From Chlamydia sp. (lineage in GTDB: Bacteria; Chlamydiota; Chlamydiia; Chlamydiales; Chlamydiaceae), in the NCBI RefSeq assembly GCF_017472245.1, contig NZ_JAFUQR010000007.1, positions 1 through 61,686 of the forward strand: a stretch of DNA of 61,686 bases, read 5' to 3'. Below are positions 1-9,109 of this stretch, piece by piece; position 1 is the first letter of the stretch, and the number at the start of each line of letters is the position of its first letter. The translations under genes were made by a program, and so were the position numbers. Below the pieces are notes generated by a model. That model was not told the origin of the DNA and searched no databases. It worked only from the letters and a program-made list of their open reading frames with translations.

Positions 1-49
1 AAAAAAGAAAATTAAAAATTTTTTTAAAACAAGGAAAGTTTCTTTTTTT

Positions 50-1789
50 TTAAGAAAAATAGCTTTTCCAACGAGAAGCAACTTGCTTCTTAGTGATCTC
101 GTCTGCTTCCACTTCTTTAGGATACTGAGGTTTCATAAGAGCATTGAGGATCATAGGAGGAGTATAGTGGATCTTATGATTTGTGACGTGACTAAAGGGA
201 ATGTGTAGATCTGTTGCTGGAGATGACCGAGTAAACGTTCGCCACAAAAATTCCTTCTGGGATGAAAAAGATTTAGATAGATTTTCCAGCAAAATAACTA
301 AAGGCCAGGATGCTAGGTAAGGTGTTTTAAGTAGAGAAGAAATATCCACTTGTTGAACCGAGGTTTCTAAAATTAAGCATCCTTTGCAAAATACTTCTAT
401 ACGAGAAATTCCTGGAAGAGAAGGCCCACAATATCGCTCAGGTAAAGAGCGAATAGGTTCTCCAACGCCTAAAAAGATACTTTTTGATCCTCGGTTCAGT
501 GCTGTGCCTGTGTAATCCAAGGTATCATTTGCGGTATCCGACAGAATAAGAAGATCACGATCCAGACGTATCCGTTCCAGAACACATTCGAGTAGTTTAG
601 AGAAGTTGTTAAGATCAACAGGCTGATCTGTAACAAATAAAAATTTTGTTAAAGAGAGCTGTCCTTCTCCGAGTATTCTCAAAGCTGAGCGTAAGGCTTC
701 TTTCCAATAACGTTCCTTAACTACAGCTGCTGCTACAGCATGGAAGCCAGCCTCCCCATAACTTTTTAAATCTTGAACTCCTGGCATAATAAGAGGAAAG
801 AGTGGAGATAGAAGTTCTTGTAGTTTATTTCCGAGGAAAAAATCCTCCTGGAAAGGTTTACCTACAATAGTTGCTGGATAGATAGCCTTCTTCTTATAGT
901 ACAAGCGTTTACATTTGAAGACAGGGAAGTCGTGCGTTAAACTATAGTAGCCAAAATGATCTCCAAAAGGTCCTTCTGGACGACGTTCTCCTGCAATAGC
1001 TTCTCCTGTTAAGATGAATTCAGAATCACACAGAAGCGGATGCCCAGACTGCGGAAGTTTTTTTGTAAAAGTGAGTTTTTTATTTTGCAAAAAAGAACAA
1101 AACACTAGTTCTGGAACATTTTCTGGGAGAGGAGCAATCGCTGATAAAATAAGAAAAGGGTTTCCAGAAAGAAATACTGTAACAGGAAGATTTTGCTGTT
1201 TTTTTTCTGCTTCTATGAAGTGGGCTCCACCACCTTTTTGGATTTGGAAATGCAGCCCTAAAGTATGATGGTCGAAGCGTTGCATACGATACATCCCTAG
1301 ATTAGGAGCTCCATTATCGGGTGATTGGGTATATACCAGGGGAAGAGTCAAAAAGGGGCCACCATCTTCAGGCCAGCTTGTGAGCATTGGTAACTGCAAG
1401 AGATTAGGAGGATCTTGCGTAAGAAAAGGAGAAGAGAGACAACATCGTTTATGTAGTCCTAAAGATGACATTCCTCGCTTTAAAAGAGAGCGATGTTGCC
1501 ATAAGGAAGAAAGAGAAGGGGAGGAAGATAATAAACGGACGATCTGATCGAAAAGACTCGAAGAAAGTTCTGGGAACAACAGATTGACACGCTTCTGTGT
1601 TCCAAACAAGTTTGTAAGTACCGGGAAAGGGGACCCTTGAACACAATGAAATAGAAGGGCCGGACCTTCTTCATCCACAACACGACGATGAATTTCAGCA
1701 ATCTCTAAGTAAGGATCTACAGGAACATAGATATCAATAAGTTCTCGTTGAGAACGTAAATAATCTACCAAAGACTGTAAGGAAAACAC
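50..1789 (-). CDS. ubiD: UbiD-family decarboxylase (CT085-type)
   Basis: A 579-residue protein with the overall plan of UbiD decarboxylases. The family's conserved stretch EGPFGDHFGYY is present near the middle. UbiD enzymes use prenylated FMN to decarboxylate an aromatic or polyprenyl-aromatic acid during quinone synthesis. Chlamydiae are thought to make menaquinone by the futalosine route, where a UbiD-type step is expected; that assignment comes from family knowledge. The ATG at 1789 gives a normal N-terminus (MFSLQSLVDYLRSQREL). It is the last gene of the minus-strand run that begins at cdsU and lies 123 bases downstream of rpmB. The flank at 1-49 is AT-rich with no clear hairpin. Confidence 0.85.
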   Translation of the reverse strand: MFSLQSLVDYLRSQRELIDIYVPVDPYLEIAEIHRRVVDEEGPALLFHCVQGSPFPVLTNLFGTQKRVNLLFPELSSSLFDQIVRLLSSSPSLSSLWQHRSLLKRGMSSLGLHKRCCLSSPFLTQDPPNLLQLPMLTSWPEDGGPFLTLPLVYTQSPDNGAPNLGMYRMQRFDHHTLGLHFQIQKGGGAHFIEAEKKQQNLPVTVFLSGNPFLILSAIAPLPENVPELVFCSFLQNKKLTFTKKLPQSGHPLLCDSEFILTGEAIAGERRPEGPFGDHFGYYSLTHDFPVFKCKRLYYKKKAIYPATIVGKPFQEDFFLGNKLQELLSPLFPLIMPGVQDLKSYGEAGFHAVAAAVVKERYWKEALRSALRILGEGQLSLTKFLFVTDQPVDLNNFSKLLECVLERIRLDRDLLILSDTANDTLDYTGTALNRGSKSIFLGVGEPIRSLPERYCGPSLPGISRIEVFCKGCLILETSVQQVDISSLLKTPYLASWPLVILLENLSKSFSSQKEFLWRTFTRSSPATDLHIPFSHVTNHKIHYTPPMILNALMKPQYPKEVEADEITKKQVASRWKSYFS

Positions 1790-1865
1790 TCTGTAGTCCG
1801 TTTACTCGAAATTAAAAACAGTTTTCCATCCTCCCAAATAAATGAGGACGTCAAGGAGATTGCGG

Positions 1866-1906
1866 ATACGCATGCCGAGATAGGATTTTGCTCCCAGCAT
1901 GCGTAT
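1866..1906 (-). repeat. 10-bp perfect inverted repeat between rpmB and ubiD
   Basis: ATACGCATGC (1866-1875) is repeated in inverted orientation as GCATGCGTAT (1897-1906) around a 21-base loop. It starts seven bases beyond the rpmB stop codon. On the transcribed strand no T-run follows, so it is not a standard intrinsic terminator. It may be an mRNA-stabilising or processing hairpin between rpmB and ubiD. Confidence 0.6.
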
Positions 1907-1912
1907 TGAGAA

Positions 1913-2182
1913 TTAAAAACCTTTGCTCTTAGCTTTAGCAACAACCTTATCTAGCCCTAATTTATCAACAAGGCGTAAAGCTGCTGCAGAAATTTTAAAC
2001 TTGAGAAAACGTTTTTCTTCCGTAGACCAAAGTCTTTTTGTCATCATATTAGGGAAGAACCGACGTTTAGTTCTCCCTGTGACTTTTAAACCAATTCCTT
2101 TTTTCTTCTTGGAAATCCCTCGGATAGCGTAGCTATAACCGCGACGAGGCTTCCTTCCTGTAAGCGCACACTTCTTCGACAT
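1913..2182 (-). CDS. rpmB: 50S ribosomal protein L28
   Basis: An 89-residue basic protein beginning [19 protein letters not shown], the typical L28 N-terminus with an N-terminal lysine-rich patch. L28 is a component of the large ribosomal subunit. The reading frame stays open 17 codons further upstream. The ATG at 2182 is preferred because it matches the family start and has a Shine-Dalgarno AGGAAAG just upstream. It lies downstream of malQ on the same strand, separated by 148 bases in which I see no convincing terminator. Confidence 0.95.
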   Translation of the reverse strand: MSKKCALTGRKPRRGYSYAIRGISKKKKGIGLKVTGRTKRRFFPNMMTKRLWSTEEKRFLKFKISAAALRLVDKLGLDKVVAKAKSKGF

Positions 2183-2330
2183 GACTTTCCTATATTCACT
2201 GGCCGCTATCTCTCGACAGGGCAACCGTAACAAAAAGAGACTATGTTAGACCTTTTTTAATATATCGGGAAGAAGTTTTCTTGAAAATGTGGCAGAAAAT
2301 GTATTTCAAAATAAAATTACTCAAGAAGGC

Positions 2331-3914
2331 TTAAAATAGAGACTCAAGCAAAAAATTCAGCTTTGAATGTGCAAATAATCTTTCAATAGAAGGTTTAACT
2401 CGATAGACCCAATTATTTTTTGAAATTGTTCCTGGGAGATTGATTCTTTCACGAAAAGAATCTTTTGAGATTAAGTCAGGACATAGAGCAAGGTAATCAT
2501 TGATAAGATTGATGTGAAAAATTGAAGAAGTTTTATGAGACAGCTTTAGAATTTCCTTATGATTTTGAAAAGTAAGCGAGGTAGTATAGGGAATTTCTAA
2601 GAATTGAGAAAAAAGTTTAGCTTCTTGAGGAGATTCTTGCCACCATAAGGATAGTGTTGAGGAGTCGTGCGTGGAAAGACTAGTCACAGACAAGGGATCA
2701 TATTGCTCAAAAGGAATGAACGCACCGCTTCCATTCCAATCTCTCTCCCAGCGAGGAATTCGTGTTCCACATATTGCTAAGGATTCTAATGTTTGTTTTA
2801 CATCTAAAGGAATTGTTCCTAAATCTTCTCCTATGGGCAGCATAGAAGAGGATTTCAATAAATGAGATAAAATATCTTGTCCTTGAGATAAGTAGTCTTT
2901 AGGATCGTGAGGTTCAAAGCGTCCGCGCCCCGATTCATCCCACACCCAAAAACGAAACAGTCCTACAACATGATCAAGCCGATATAAGGAATAAAAATTT
3001 TCTGCATAGCGTAAGCGCTCTTTCCACCAAAGGTAGTTATCTCGTTTCAACACTTTCATGTTATAAATAGGGAGATGCCAATTTTGACCTTTTGTGTTGT
3101 AAAGATCTGGAGGAGCTCCTACGGATTCAGCAGAAGAGAAATATTCTCTATAAAACCAGACATCGCAGCTATCTTTACTGATTAGAATAGGGATATCTCC
3201 CTTAATGAGACAGTGCTTGTGATCAGCATGTTTACGAACTTGTCGCATTTGTTGGAAGCAAAGGTATTGTAGATAGGAATGAAACTGTATATTTTCTGCA
3301 AACGTTTGTTCATGTTGAGGAATATAAGAGAGATCGATGTAGGTTGCTGGCCAGTGATCGATCGGCAGGTGTTTGAGATGTTCACGAATAGAACAAAAAA
3401 GAGCATAGGGATGTAACCAATACTGTTCACGTTCGTAAAAAGCATAGACATCTGGATGCTCAGTGAGTTTTTTACTCTTACATATCTTGTAATATTCTTT
3501 TAAAAAAGCTCTCTTCATAGGGAGAAGACGTTCATAATCTACTTGAGAAAGCTGAGAAAGTTTCTGCATTTCTAAGAGATATTTTTCCGAAAAAGGGACT
3601 TCGTCTTTGTAAGGAAGAGCTGTTATAGATAGGTGTAAAGGATTTAAAGCTATGGAGGAGATACTATTATAAGGACTCGAACAGGATCCAGTATCATTAA
3701 TAGGAAGAATTTGAAGAATTTGAAATCCTCGATCGGTACACCAGTTGATCATTGGTATTAAATCAAGAAACTCCCCAATGCCACAACTGTCTTGGGTGTG
3801 GAGAGAAAATAATGGAACACATACACCATGTTTAGGAGAAGTATCGATACATTGCCAAACTTTTCGAATAAGAGAATTTTGTATGATACGTGAAGAGCGA
3901 GATGACAATGGCAT
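2331..3914 (-). CDS. malQ: 4-alpha-glucanotransferase (amylomaltase)
   Basis: A 527-residue GH77 enzyme that transfers alpha-1,4-glucan segments in glycogen/maltodextrin metabolism. Visible landmarks are IGEFLDLIP near the N-terminus, the nucleophile region YRLDHVVGLFRFW, the acid/base motif PIGEDLGTIP, and STHDSST carrying the third acidic residue. The start is an ATG three bases after the scc1 stop codon, with no good Shine-Dalgarno of its own, so translation is probably coupled to scc1. Chlamydia accumulates glycogen in the inclusion lumen. The placement directly behind T3S genes is conserved in chlamydiae as far as I know and suggests co-transcription with the secretion operon. Confidence 0.93.
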   Translation of the reverse strand: MPLSSRSSRIIQNSLIRKVWQCIDTSPKHGVCVPLFSLHTQDSCGIGEFLDLIPMINWCTDRGFQILQILPINDTGSCSSPYNSISSIALNPLHLSITALPYKDEVPFSEKYLLEMQKLSQLSQVDYERLLPMKRAFLKEYYKICKSKKLTEHPDVYAFYEREQYWLHPYALFCSIREHLKHLPIDHWPATYIDLSYIPQHEQTFAENIQFHSYLQYLCFQQMRQVRKHADHKHCLIKGDIPILISKDSCDVWFYREYFSSAESVGAPPDLYNTKGQNWHLPIYNMKVLKRDNYLWWKERLRYAENFYSLYRLDHVVGLFRFWVWDESGRGRFEPHDPKDYLSQGQDILSHLLKSSSMLPIGEDLGTIPLDVKQTLESLAICGTRIPRWERDWNGSGAFIPFEQYDPLSVTSLSTHDSSTLSLWWQESPQEAKLFSQFLEIPYTTSLTFQNHKEILKLSHKTSSIFHINLINDYLALCPDLISKDSFRERINLPGTISKNNWVYRVKPSIERLFAHSKLNFLLESLF

Positions 3915-3917
3915 ATT

Positions 3918-4358
3918 TTATAGGTGATACATACCTAAGGCATGTAGATCTGGGAGCTCTCCTTTTGACAGAGATTGCATCCAAATTTTTGCATGTTGAG
4001 AAAAGAGAACTAAGTAGCGCGCAAGTTTTTCGCCATTTAAGTAGGTCATGTTGAGTCGATCGCAAAGATATAATTGGTTAGAGATTTCTCCATAACCAAG
4101 AGTGCCTTTAATATTGGACTGTGGAGAACCATTGATCGATAAAGCTGCTTTGAAAACTTTTTGTCTAAAAGTGTCTTCCGTAAGTTTCCCAAGAATAACA
4201 CCAGCCATTAAAAAACCAGAATTTCCATCTTCTTCAATTTGTACAGCGACGTTGTTGTACCCGAATCGAACAACGCAAGCATTATTTTGATCAGGAGAGA
4301 GAGGACTGTTGATTTGTGTACCAAGTTCCGTAAGAAGTTGTTCAAATTGATTTTGCAT
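3918..4358 (-). CDS. scc1: Type III secretion chaperone Scc1 (SycE-like, CT088-type)
   Basis: A 146-residue acidic class-I T3S chaperone matching chlamydial Scc1. Family knowledge: Scc1 works with Scc4 as a heterodimer that binds the gatekeeper CopN, which is encoded just upstream here. The fold is the usual small alpha/beta chaperone. The sequence shows an N-terminal amphipathic helix (FEQLLTELGTQI) followed by alternating strands (CVVRFGYNNVAVQI). The ATG at 4358 lacks an obvious Shine-Dalgarno. It lies 70 bases after copN and three bases before malQ. Confidence 0.9.
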   Translation of the reverse strand: MQNQFEQLLTELGTQINSPLSPDQNNACVVRFGYNNVAVQIEEDGNSGFLMAGVILGKLTEDTFRQKVFKAALSINGSPQSNIKGTLGYGEISNQLYLCDRLNMTYLNGEKLARYLVLFSQHAKIWMQSLSKGELPDLHALGMYHL

Positions 4359-4428
4359 ATTAGGAAGAGCACTTTTTCTGTTTTGGTTCTTATGTTAGGC
4401 TGCAAGTATTGTTGGTGAAGCTAGAATA

Positions 4429-5652
4429 CTAGGGAGGAGGAGGTACAGGATCGTGAGGAGGTGTGCTGGAGAAAGAAGATCTCGGAAAATCTCCAGGTTT
4501 AGGATAATCTTCGTTATCGGCATTCACAGTATCTAATGCGTTAGAGATAGCTGTTGCCAGCTGTTGTTTTTTCTCCGCGCCAGTAAATATTCTAGGAGAG
4601 CAGCCATTAAGGGCTCGATAGAATAAATTTAAAACTTCTGTTTGTGGACCTGTATCAGGGCCAACAAGATCGGAGACTGCTTTTTGAGTTTTTGAAGAAG
4701 ATGGAAATTTGTCTTCAACTAGCTTTAAAAAAGTTTCTGCAAGCTTGTTAGGGGTTAAGGATGGGCTAGTGGTATGGCCTTCGCTTTTTAAGTTTCCTTC
4801 TAAATTTTTTATATTTTTATCAAAAAAGCTATCTACAGAGTTAAGGGCTTGTAAATTACTTAGCTCTGACATGTATGTTTGTAGTTTGGGAGGTGAGATG
4901 GAAGGTCCTTCTGATTTGAGATCTGCAACCATTCCATTCATCAAAAAGTGTATGACCTCTCCTTTTTCTGAAGGAGAATAAGGGGAGAGCAATTGACGTA
5001 AACTTGCACAATTAGAAGAAGCCGAAGTTACTTGGAGATAGAGCGTCCGCAACGAAGATGGGGATGTATGAACTTTGGCAGCAAAAGTTTCTGATGCCAT
5101 AAGGACATTGCGTCCTCCAAGTATAGCTTGAGGGTTCTGATTTACAAGTTGTTGTTTTGCTTGGATTAAAGCTGCTTTTAATTTCCCATCAGAAGGAGCT
5201 GTTTGAATAAGGTAATCAAGAGCAAGGTCTTTAGTTACCGGGTCAGAAAATTTGCTTGAGACTGCTTCAAGGATCTCTTCAGGAGAAGAGTCATCGTCTA
5301 AAGAATTTTTTAACCCTCGAAAATCTTCTCCTGAAACCTCGGAAAGATTTTCCGTAAAACGATCTTCTAAGGGCGTGTCTCCCTTCTCTTCAGTGCTTTC
5401 AGATTTTTTCTCAGTCTGGCTTGTAGTTTTACGACGAGCTTCTAGGGATTGAAATTTATCTTCTTTTTTTTTGACTCTAGTAGCTGCCGCAGGATTCGAG
5501 AGATCTTCGCTTCCTTTGACCATGCTCATTTCTGAAGTCTCTTGGGAAGCTATAATTTCCTGTGCATCTTGGGAAGCAGCAGCAGCTTGTGCTTGTGCTA
5601 CGTTTACTGTTTGAGCGCCGCCTAGCCCCCCTGCTCCTCCAGATGCTGTCAT
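4429..5652 (-). CDS. copN: Type III secretion gatekeeper/effector CopN
   Basis: A 407-residue protein of the YopN/SepL/MxiC gatekeeper family. It controls the order of secretion and is itself secreted. In some Chlamydia species CopN binds tubulin. The N-terminus is Ala/Gln-rich (AQAQAAAASQDAQEIIASQ), typical of a secretion and chaperone-binding region, followed by a charged low-complexity stretch at about residues 55-100 and a helical gatekeeper core. The C-terminus ends in four consecutive prolines immediately before the stop. A strong Shine-Dalgarno (GAGGTGAG) precedes the ATG at 5652. It sits 17 bases downstream of cdsV in the same operon and next to its chaperone gene scc1. Confidence 0.93.
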   Translation of the reverse strand: MTASGGAGGLGGAQTVNVAQAQAAAASQDAQEIIASQETSEMSMVKGSEDLSNPAAATRVKKKEDKFQSLEARRKTTSQTEKKSESTEEKGDTPLEDRFTENLSEVSGEDFRGLKNSLDDDSSPEEILEAVSSKFSDPVTKDLALDYLIQTAPSDGKLKAALIQAKQQLVNQNPQAILGGRNVLMASETFAAKVHTSPSSLRTLYLQVTSASSNCASLRQLLSPYSPSEKGEVIHFLMNGMVADLKSEGPSISPPKLQTYMSELSNLQALNSVDSFFDKNIKNLEGNLKSEGHTTSPSLTPNKLAETFLKLVEDKFPSSSKTQKAVSDLVGPDTGPQTEVLNLFYRALNGCSPRIFTGAEKKQQLATAISNALDTVNADNEDYPKPGDFPRSSFSSTPPHDPVPPPP

Positions 5653-5669
5653 TCTTTCTCACCTCACGG

Positions 5670-7796
5670 TTAGAAAATTTGAATTCTTCCTAAAGGCTGG
5701 ATTCTGATTTCAGGCAAGACCTCTTGATAAGAAATCACAGCAATATCAGGGAATTCCGTTTCTATTAATTTCCGTACATATCGTCTGACGTCAATTGCTG
5801 TCAATAATACAGGAGGTTGACCTCCAGGTGGAGTTGGAGTAATCGTCATCCGCATAGATTTTAGGATGAGGTTTACAGAATCTGGGTCTAAGGCTAGATA
5901 AGATCCGGCAGAGGTTTGTTTAATAGCTCCACGGATCATTTCTTCAATTTCAGGATCTAACAGATATACAGAAATAGCAGACTGCCCTTGAGAGAATTTG
6001 AAACTGATATAAAGCTTTAAGGAAGAACGAACATATTCGGTGAGTAACACCGTATCTTTTTCTGTCTGAGCCCATTCACTCAAAGATTCTAAAATCGTAC
6101 GCAAGTCCTTAATAGAAATTTGTTCCTGAACCAAACGTTTAAAGATTTCTGTAAGCTTCTGTAAAGGAATGAGACGGGTGACTTCTTTAACAAGGTCAGG
6201 AAAGGAGCGCTCCATAAATTCGATCATAGAGCGAACTTCCTGAATACCCAAGAATTCTTGAGAGTTTCTGTGGAAGAAGTAAGACAAATGCAGAATAATC
6301 ACTTCCAATGGGGACCAGTATTTGATAGCAGCTTTCTCTAAAATAGTGAGAGCATCCGTACTGACCCATGTAGAAGGTAACCCTGCTGCATTCTTGTAAG
6401 TAATGAATGGTAAGTTATACCGAGCAAGGTTCTCTTCGACTTCATTTGTTAACACGTGATTAGGAGGAATTTTTCCTCGAACATAGGGGACTTCATTGAG
6501 AAGGATCATATAGTCATTCCCCTCTAAAGATGGAGAATCTGTGCGTACATGAATTCCCGGATAACGAATACCTATATCTTGGTAGAGAGCTTGGCGCATT
6601 TTAGGAATCATATCATCCACAAAGCTTTGACCTGTTTTAGTTCTTTGTTGAATGAGTTTAGAGAGATCTTTCCCAAGCTCAAGAATCACAGGGAGAGTGA
6701 GAGCATAATCATCAGAGTTTTCTCCTGAGGTTGCAGCTCCATCAGCGGCTCCTACAGTAGTAGAAGAGCTGGTACCTCCTTTTTTCCCTGAAGAATTTTT
6801 CTTTGTGATTAATAAAATACCCAATACGGCAAAGAGAACTGCCATTAAAGCAAATGACCATAAAGGGAAGCCTTTGAAGAATCCAATTCCTAAAGTCGCT
6901 CCTGCAGATAGGAGGAGCGCACGAGGCTCTTTAACCAACTGGCTAGAAATTTCTTTCCCTAAGTTTGTATCTTTATCACTGGATACTCGAGTAGTTACGA
7001 TACCCGCTGTCAAAGAAATCAATAAGGAGGGGATTTGGGAGACTAAGCCATCCCCAATGGTAATCAGTGTATAAATATGAGCCGCTTGAGCCATCGTCAT
7101 ACCTTTCATTGTGATACCGATGACTAATCCTCCAACGATGTTAATCAGGGAAATGACGATTCCTGCAATAACGTCTCCTTTAATGAACTTCATGGCTCCG
7201 TCCATGGCTCCGTAAAGCTCACTCTCTTTCTGAATTTGGGCTCGTTTATCACGGGCTTGGGTTGCATCAATCATTCCTGCTCGAAGGTCTGCATCAATAG
7301 CCATCTGTTTCCCTGGCATGGCGTCTAGTCGGAATCGAGCGGCAACTTCAGCAACCCTTTCGGCACCTTTGGTAACCACAATGAATTGGATAATGGTAAT
7401 GATTAGAAAGATAATGAACCCGACAACATAGTTCCCTCCAACGACGAAATCTCCAAAAGCTTGGATCACGTGCCCTGCATAAGCATGAAGGAGAATTTGT
7501 CGAGAAGAGGAAATGTTAATTCCTAGTCGAAACATCGTAGTAATCAAAAGTAAAGAGGGGAAAACAGAAAGTTGTAATGCGCTAGGAATATATAAGGCAA
7601 CCATCAATAGGAACACAGAGATTGCCAAGTTAATGGTGATCATGAAGTCCACCATAACTGGAGGCAATGGCAGAATGATCATCAAGACCACTCCCAACAT
7701 CCACATAGCTAGGATGAGGTCACTGGACTTGTTTATCATATTCAGGGCTGCATCTCCCCCGAATGTTCTACTAACAAAATTGAGTAGCTTGTTCAT
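5670..7796 (-). CDS. cdsV: Type III secretion export-gate protein CdsV (SctV/LcrD/FlhA family)
   Basis: A 708-residue inner-membrane protein. About eight hydrophobic segments occupy roughly residues 25-330, then a Ser/Gly-rich linker (near residue 340-360) leads to a C-terminal cytoplasmic domain. The FHIPEP-family loop is recognisable (AARFRLDAMPGKQMAIDADL). SctV proteins form the nonameric export gate that receives chaperone-effector complexes and passes them into the channel. The start ATG overlaps the cdsU stop by one base, so the two gate components are translationally coupled. copN and scc1, whose products dock on this gate, follow directly. Confidence 0.96.
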   Translation of the reverse strand: MNKLLNFVSRTFGGDAALNMINKSSDLILAMWMLGVVLMIILPLPPVMVDFMITINLAISVFLLMVALYIPSALQLSVFPSLLLITTMFRLGINISSSRQILLHAYAGHVIQAFGDFVVGGNYVVGFIIFLIITIIQFIVVTKGAERVAEVAARFRLDAMPGKQMAIDADLRAGMIDATQARDKRAQIQKESELYGAMDGAMKFIKGDVIAGIVISLINIVGGLVIGITMKGMTMAQAAHIYTLITIGDGLVSQIPSLLISLTAGIVTTRVSSDKDTNLGKEISSQLVKEPRALLLSAGATLGIGFFKGFPLWSFALMAVLFAVLGILLITKKNSSGKKGGTSSSTTVGAADGAATSGENSDDYALTLPVILELGKDLSKLIQQRTKTGQSFVDDMIPKMRQALYQDIGIRYPGIHVRTDSPSLEGNDYMILLNEVPYVRGKIPPNHVLTNEVEENLARYNLPFITYKNAAGLPSTWVSTDALTILEKAAIKYWSPLEVIILHLSYFFHRNSQEFLGIQEVRSMIEFMERSFPDLVKEVTRLIPLQKLTEIFKRLVQEQISIKDLRTILESLSEWAQTEKDTVLLTEYVRSSLKLYISFKFSQGQSAISVYLLDPEIEEMIRGAIKQTSAGSYLALDPDSVNLILKSMRMTITPTPPGGQPPVLLTAIDVRRYVRKLIETEFPDIAVISYQEVLPEIRIQPLGRIQIF

Positions 7797-8878
7797 TACA
7801 GATTATCGAATTGGTTAATGTTTTTATTCTCAAGGTTTTGCGCATTAAGAGAAGTGATATAAAGAAGGATTTCCCCAACAGCTTCATATGTGGTCTCTGG
7901 AATAAACTTCAACTCTTTTCCTTCATCTAAAAGCTGATGTGCTAAAGGAACATTTCGCATGATGGGGATTCCATATTTCTCAGCTTCTGCAATAATCCTC
8001 TTAGCTCTTAAGTTAACTCCCATAGCAATGATCCATGGAGCTTTATATTTTTCTGGCATGTAGCCAATTGCTACAGCAATATCTTTAGGGTTAGACACAA
8101 CAGTACTAGCATGTTTGATTTGTGACGACGTATCTTCGTAGGCGATCTCTTGGGCAATCTGTCGACGGCGTCCTTTGATTTCAGGGTTCCCTTCTGTATC
8201 CTTGAATTCTTGTTTAACTTCGAACTTTTCCATCTTTAGCTCCTTAGCAAAGCTATGTCGTTGATAAACGAGATCTATCACAGCAACCACTAAGAAGAAC
8301 ATCCCTATAGAAGTAACAGCTTTATACAAAATCTCTTTAAAGATTTGAGCTGTCACGATGGGAGGGACACCGGCTGTTTCAACAACGAGTTCTACACGAT
8401 TTTTCAGGACAATATACAAAATAAGTGCCGCACCACAGATTTTAAAAATGGATTTTAGCAACTCGATAAAAGTTTTTAACTTAAATTTTTGTTTAAGGTT
8501 ATCAATAGGATTAAATTTTTTTAAATCCGGTTTAAAAACTTCAGTAGAAAAAGTAGGGCCAACGACTAAAAAACCTATCAATAATCCAACAAATCCAACG
8601 GCTCCTAATAAGGGGAGTGAGGCTGTAAGAATTAGTACTAAACAGTTCTTCAGATAATAAACAGCTAAGCGAGGATCATGCTGGCGAGGCGCCATTTTGA
8701 AAACGGAAACCAGAAAACTCCCTAGATGCTCAGCAAAAAAAGTAGATAAAGAAAACGTCATAAACATGGATACAATGAACGTAATCGCAGAAGGAAAATC
8801 TTGAGATTTGGCTACTTGCCCTTTTTTTCTAGCGTCGCGAAGACGCTTAGGGGTCGCCTTTTCTGTTTTTTCGCCCAT
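7796..8878 (-). CDS. cdsU: Type III secretion substrate-switch protein CdsU (SctU/YscU family)
   Basis: A 360-residue inner-membrane protein. It starts with the family signature MGEKTEKATPKRLRDARKKG, has four hydrophobic segments between about residues 30 and 205, and then a cytoplasmic domain. In YscU/FlhB proteins this domain self-cleaves at Asn-Pro-Thr-His to switch substrate class. Here the site reads N263-P264-K265-D266 (8081-8092). Asn and Pro are retained, but Thr and His are replaced. No clear Shine-Dalgarno precedes the ATG. It is the first gene of the minus-strand T3S run; a 231-base region separates it from divergent ychF. Confidence 0.95.
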   Translation of the reverse strand: MGEKTEKATPKRLRDARKKGQVAKSQDFPSAITFIVSMFMTFSLSTFFAEHLGSFLVSVFKMAPRQHDPRLAVYYLKNCLVLILTASLPLLGAVGFVGLLIGFLVVGPTFSTEVFKPDLKKFNPIDNLKQKFKLKTFIELLKSIFKICGAALILYIVLKNRVELVVETAGVPPIVTAQIFKEILYKAVTSIGMFFLVVAVIDLVYQRHSFAKELKMEKFEVKQEFKDTEGNPEIKGRRRQIAQEIAYEDTSSQIKHASTVVSNPKDIAVAIGYMPEKYKAPWIIAMGVNLRAKRIIAEAEKYGIPIMRNVPLAHQLLDEGKELKFIPETTYEAVGEILLYITSLNAQNLENKNINQFDNL

Positions 8879-9109
8879 AAGTGGCCAGTTGCTTAAGCGC
8901 TATAAGGAATATCCCGCAAATTACCGCATGTAAATGTTTTTCTCAAGAAAGAAGGTGGTTGAAGTTTATCTCTTTCATAGGCAGTGAGTAAAGGATTTTT
9001 AGGAGAAAAGTGTTTTTCATGAAGCGCGAATCTGACTTTTTCTTTAAAATCCTTTTCCCCTTAGCAATGAAGAAAAAAGGCGTCTTTTGCCTTAAGGAAG
9101 GTTATAGAA

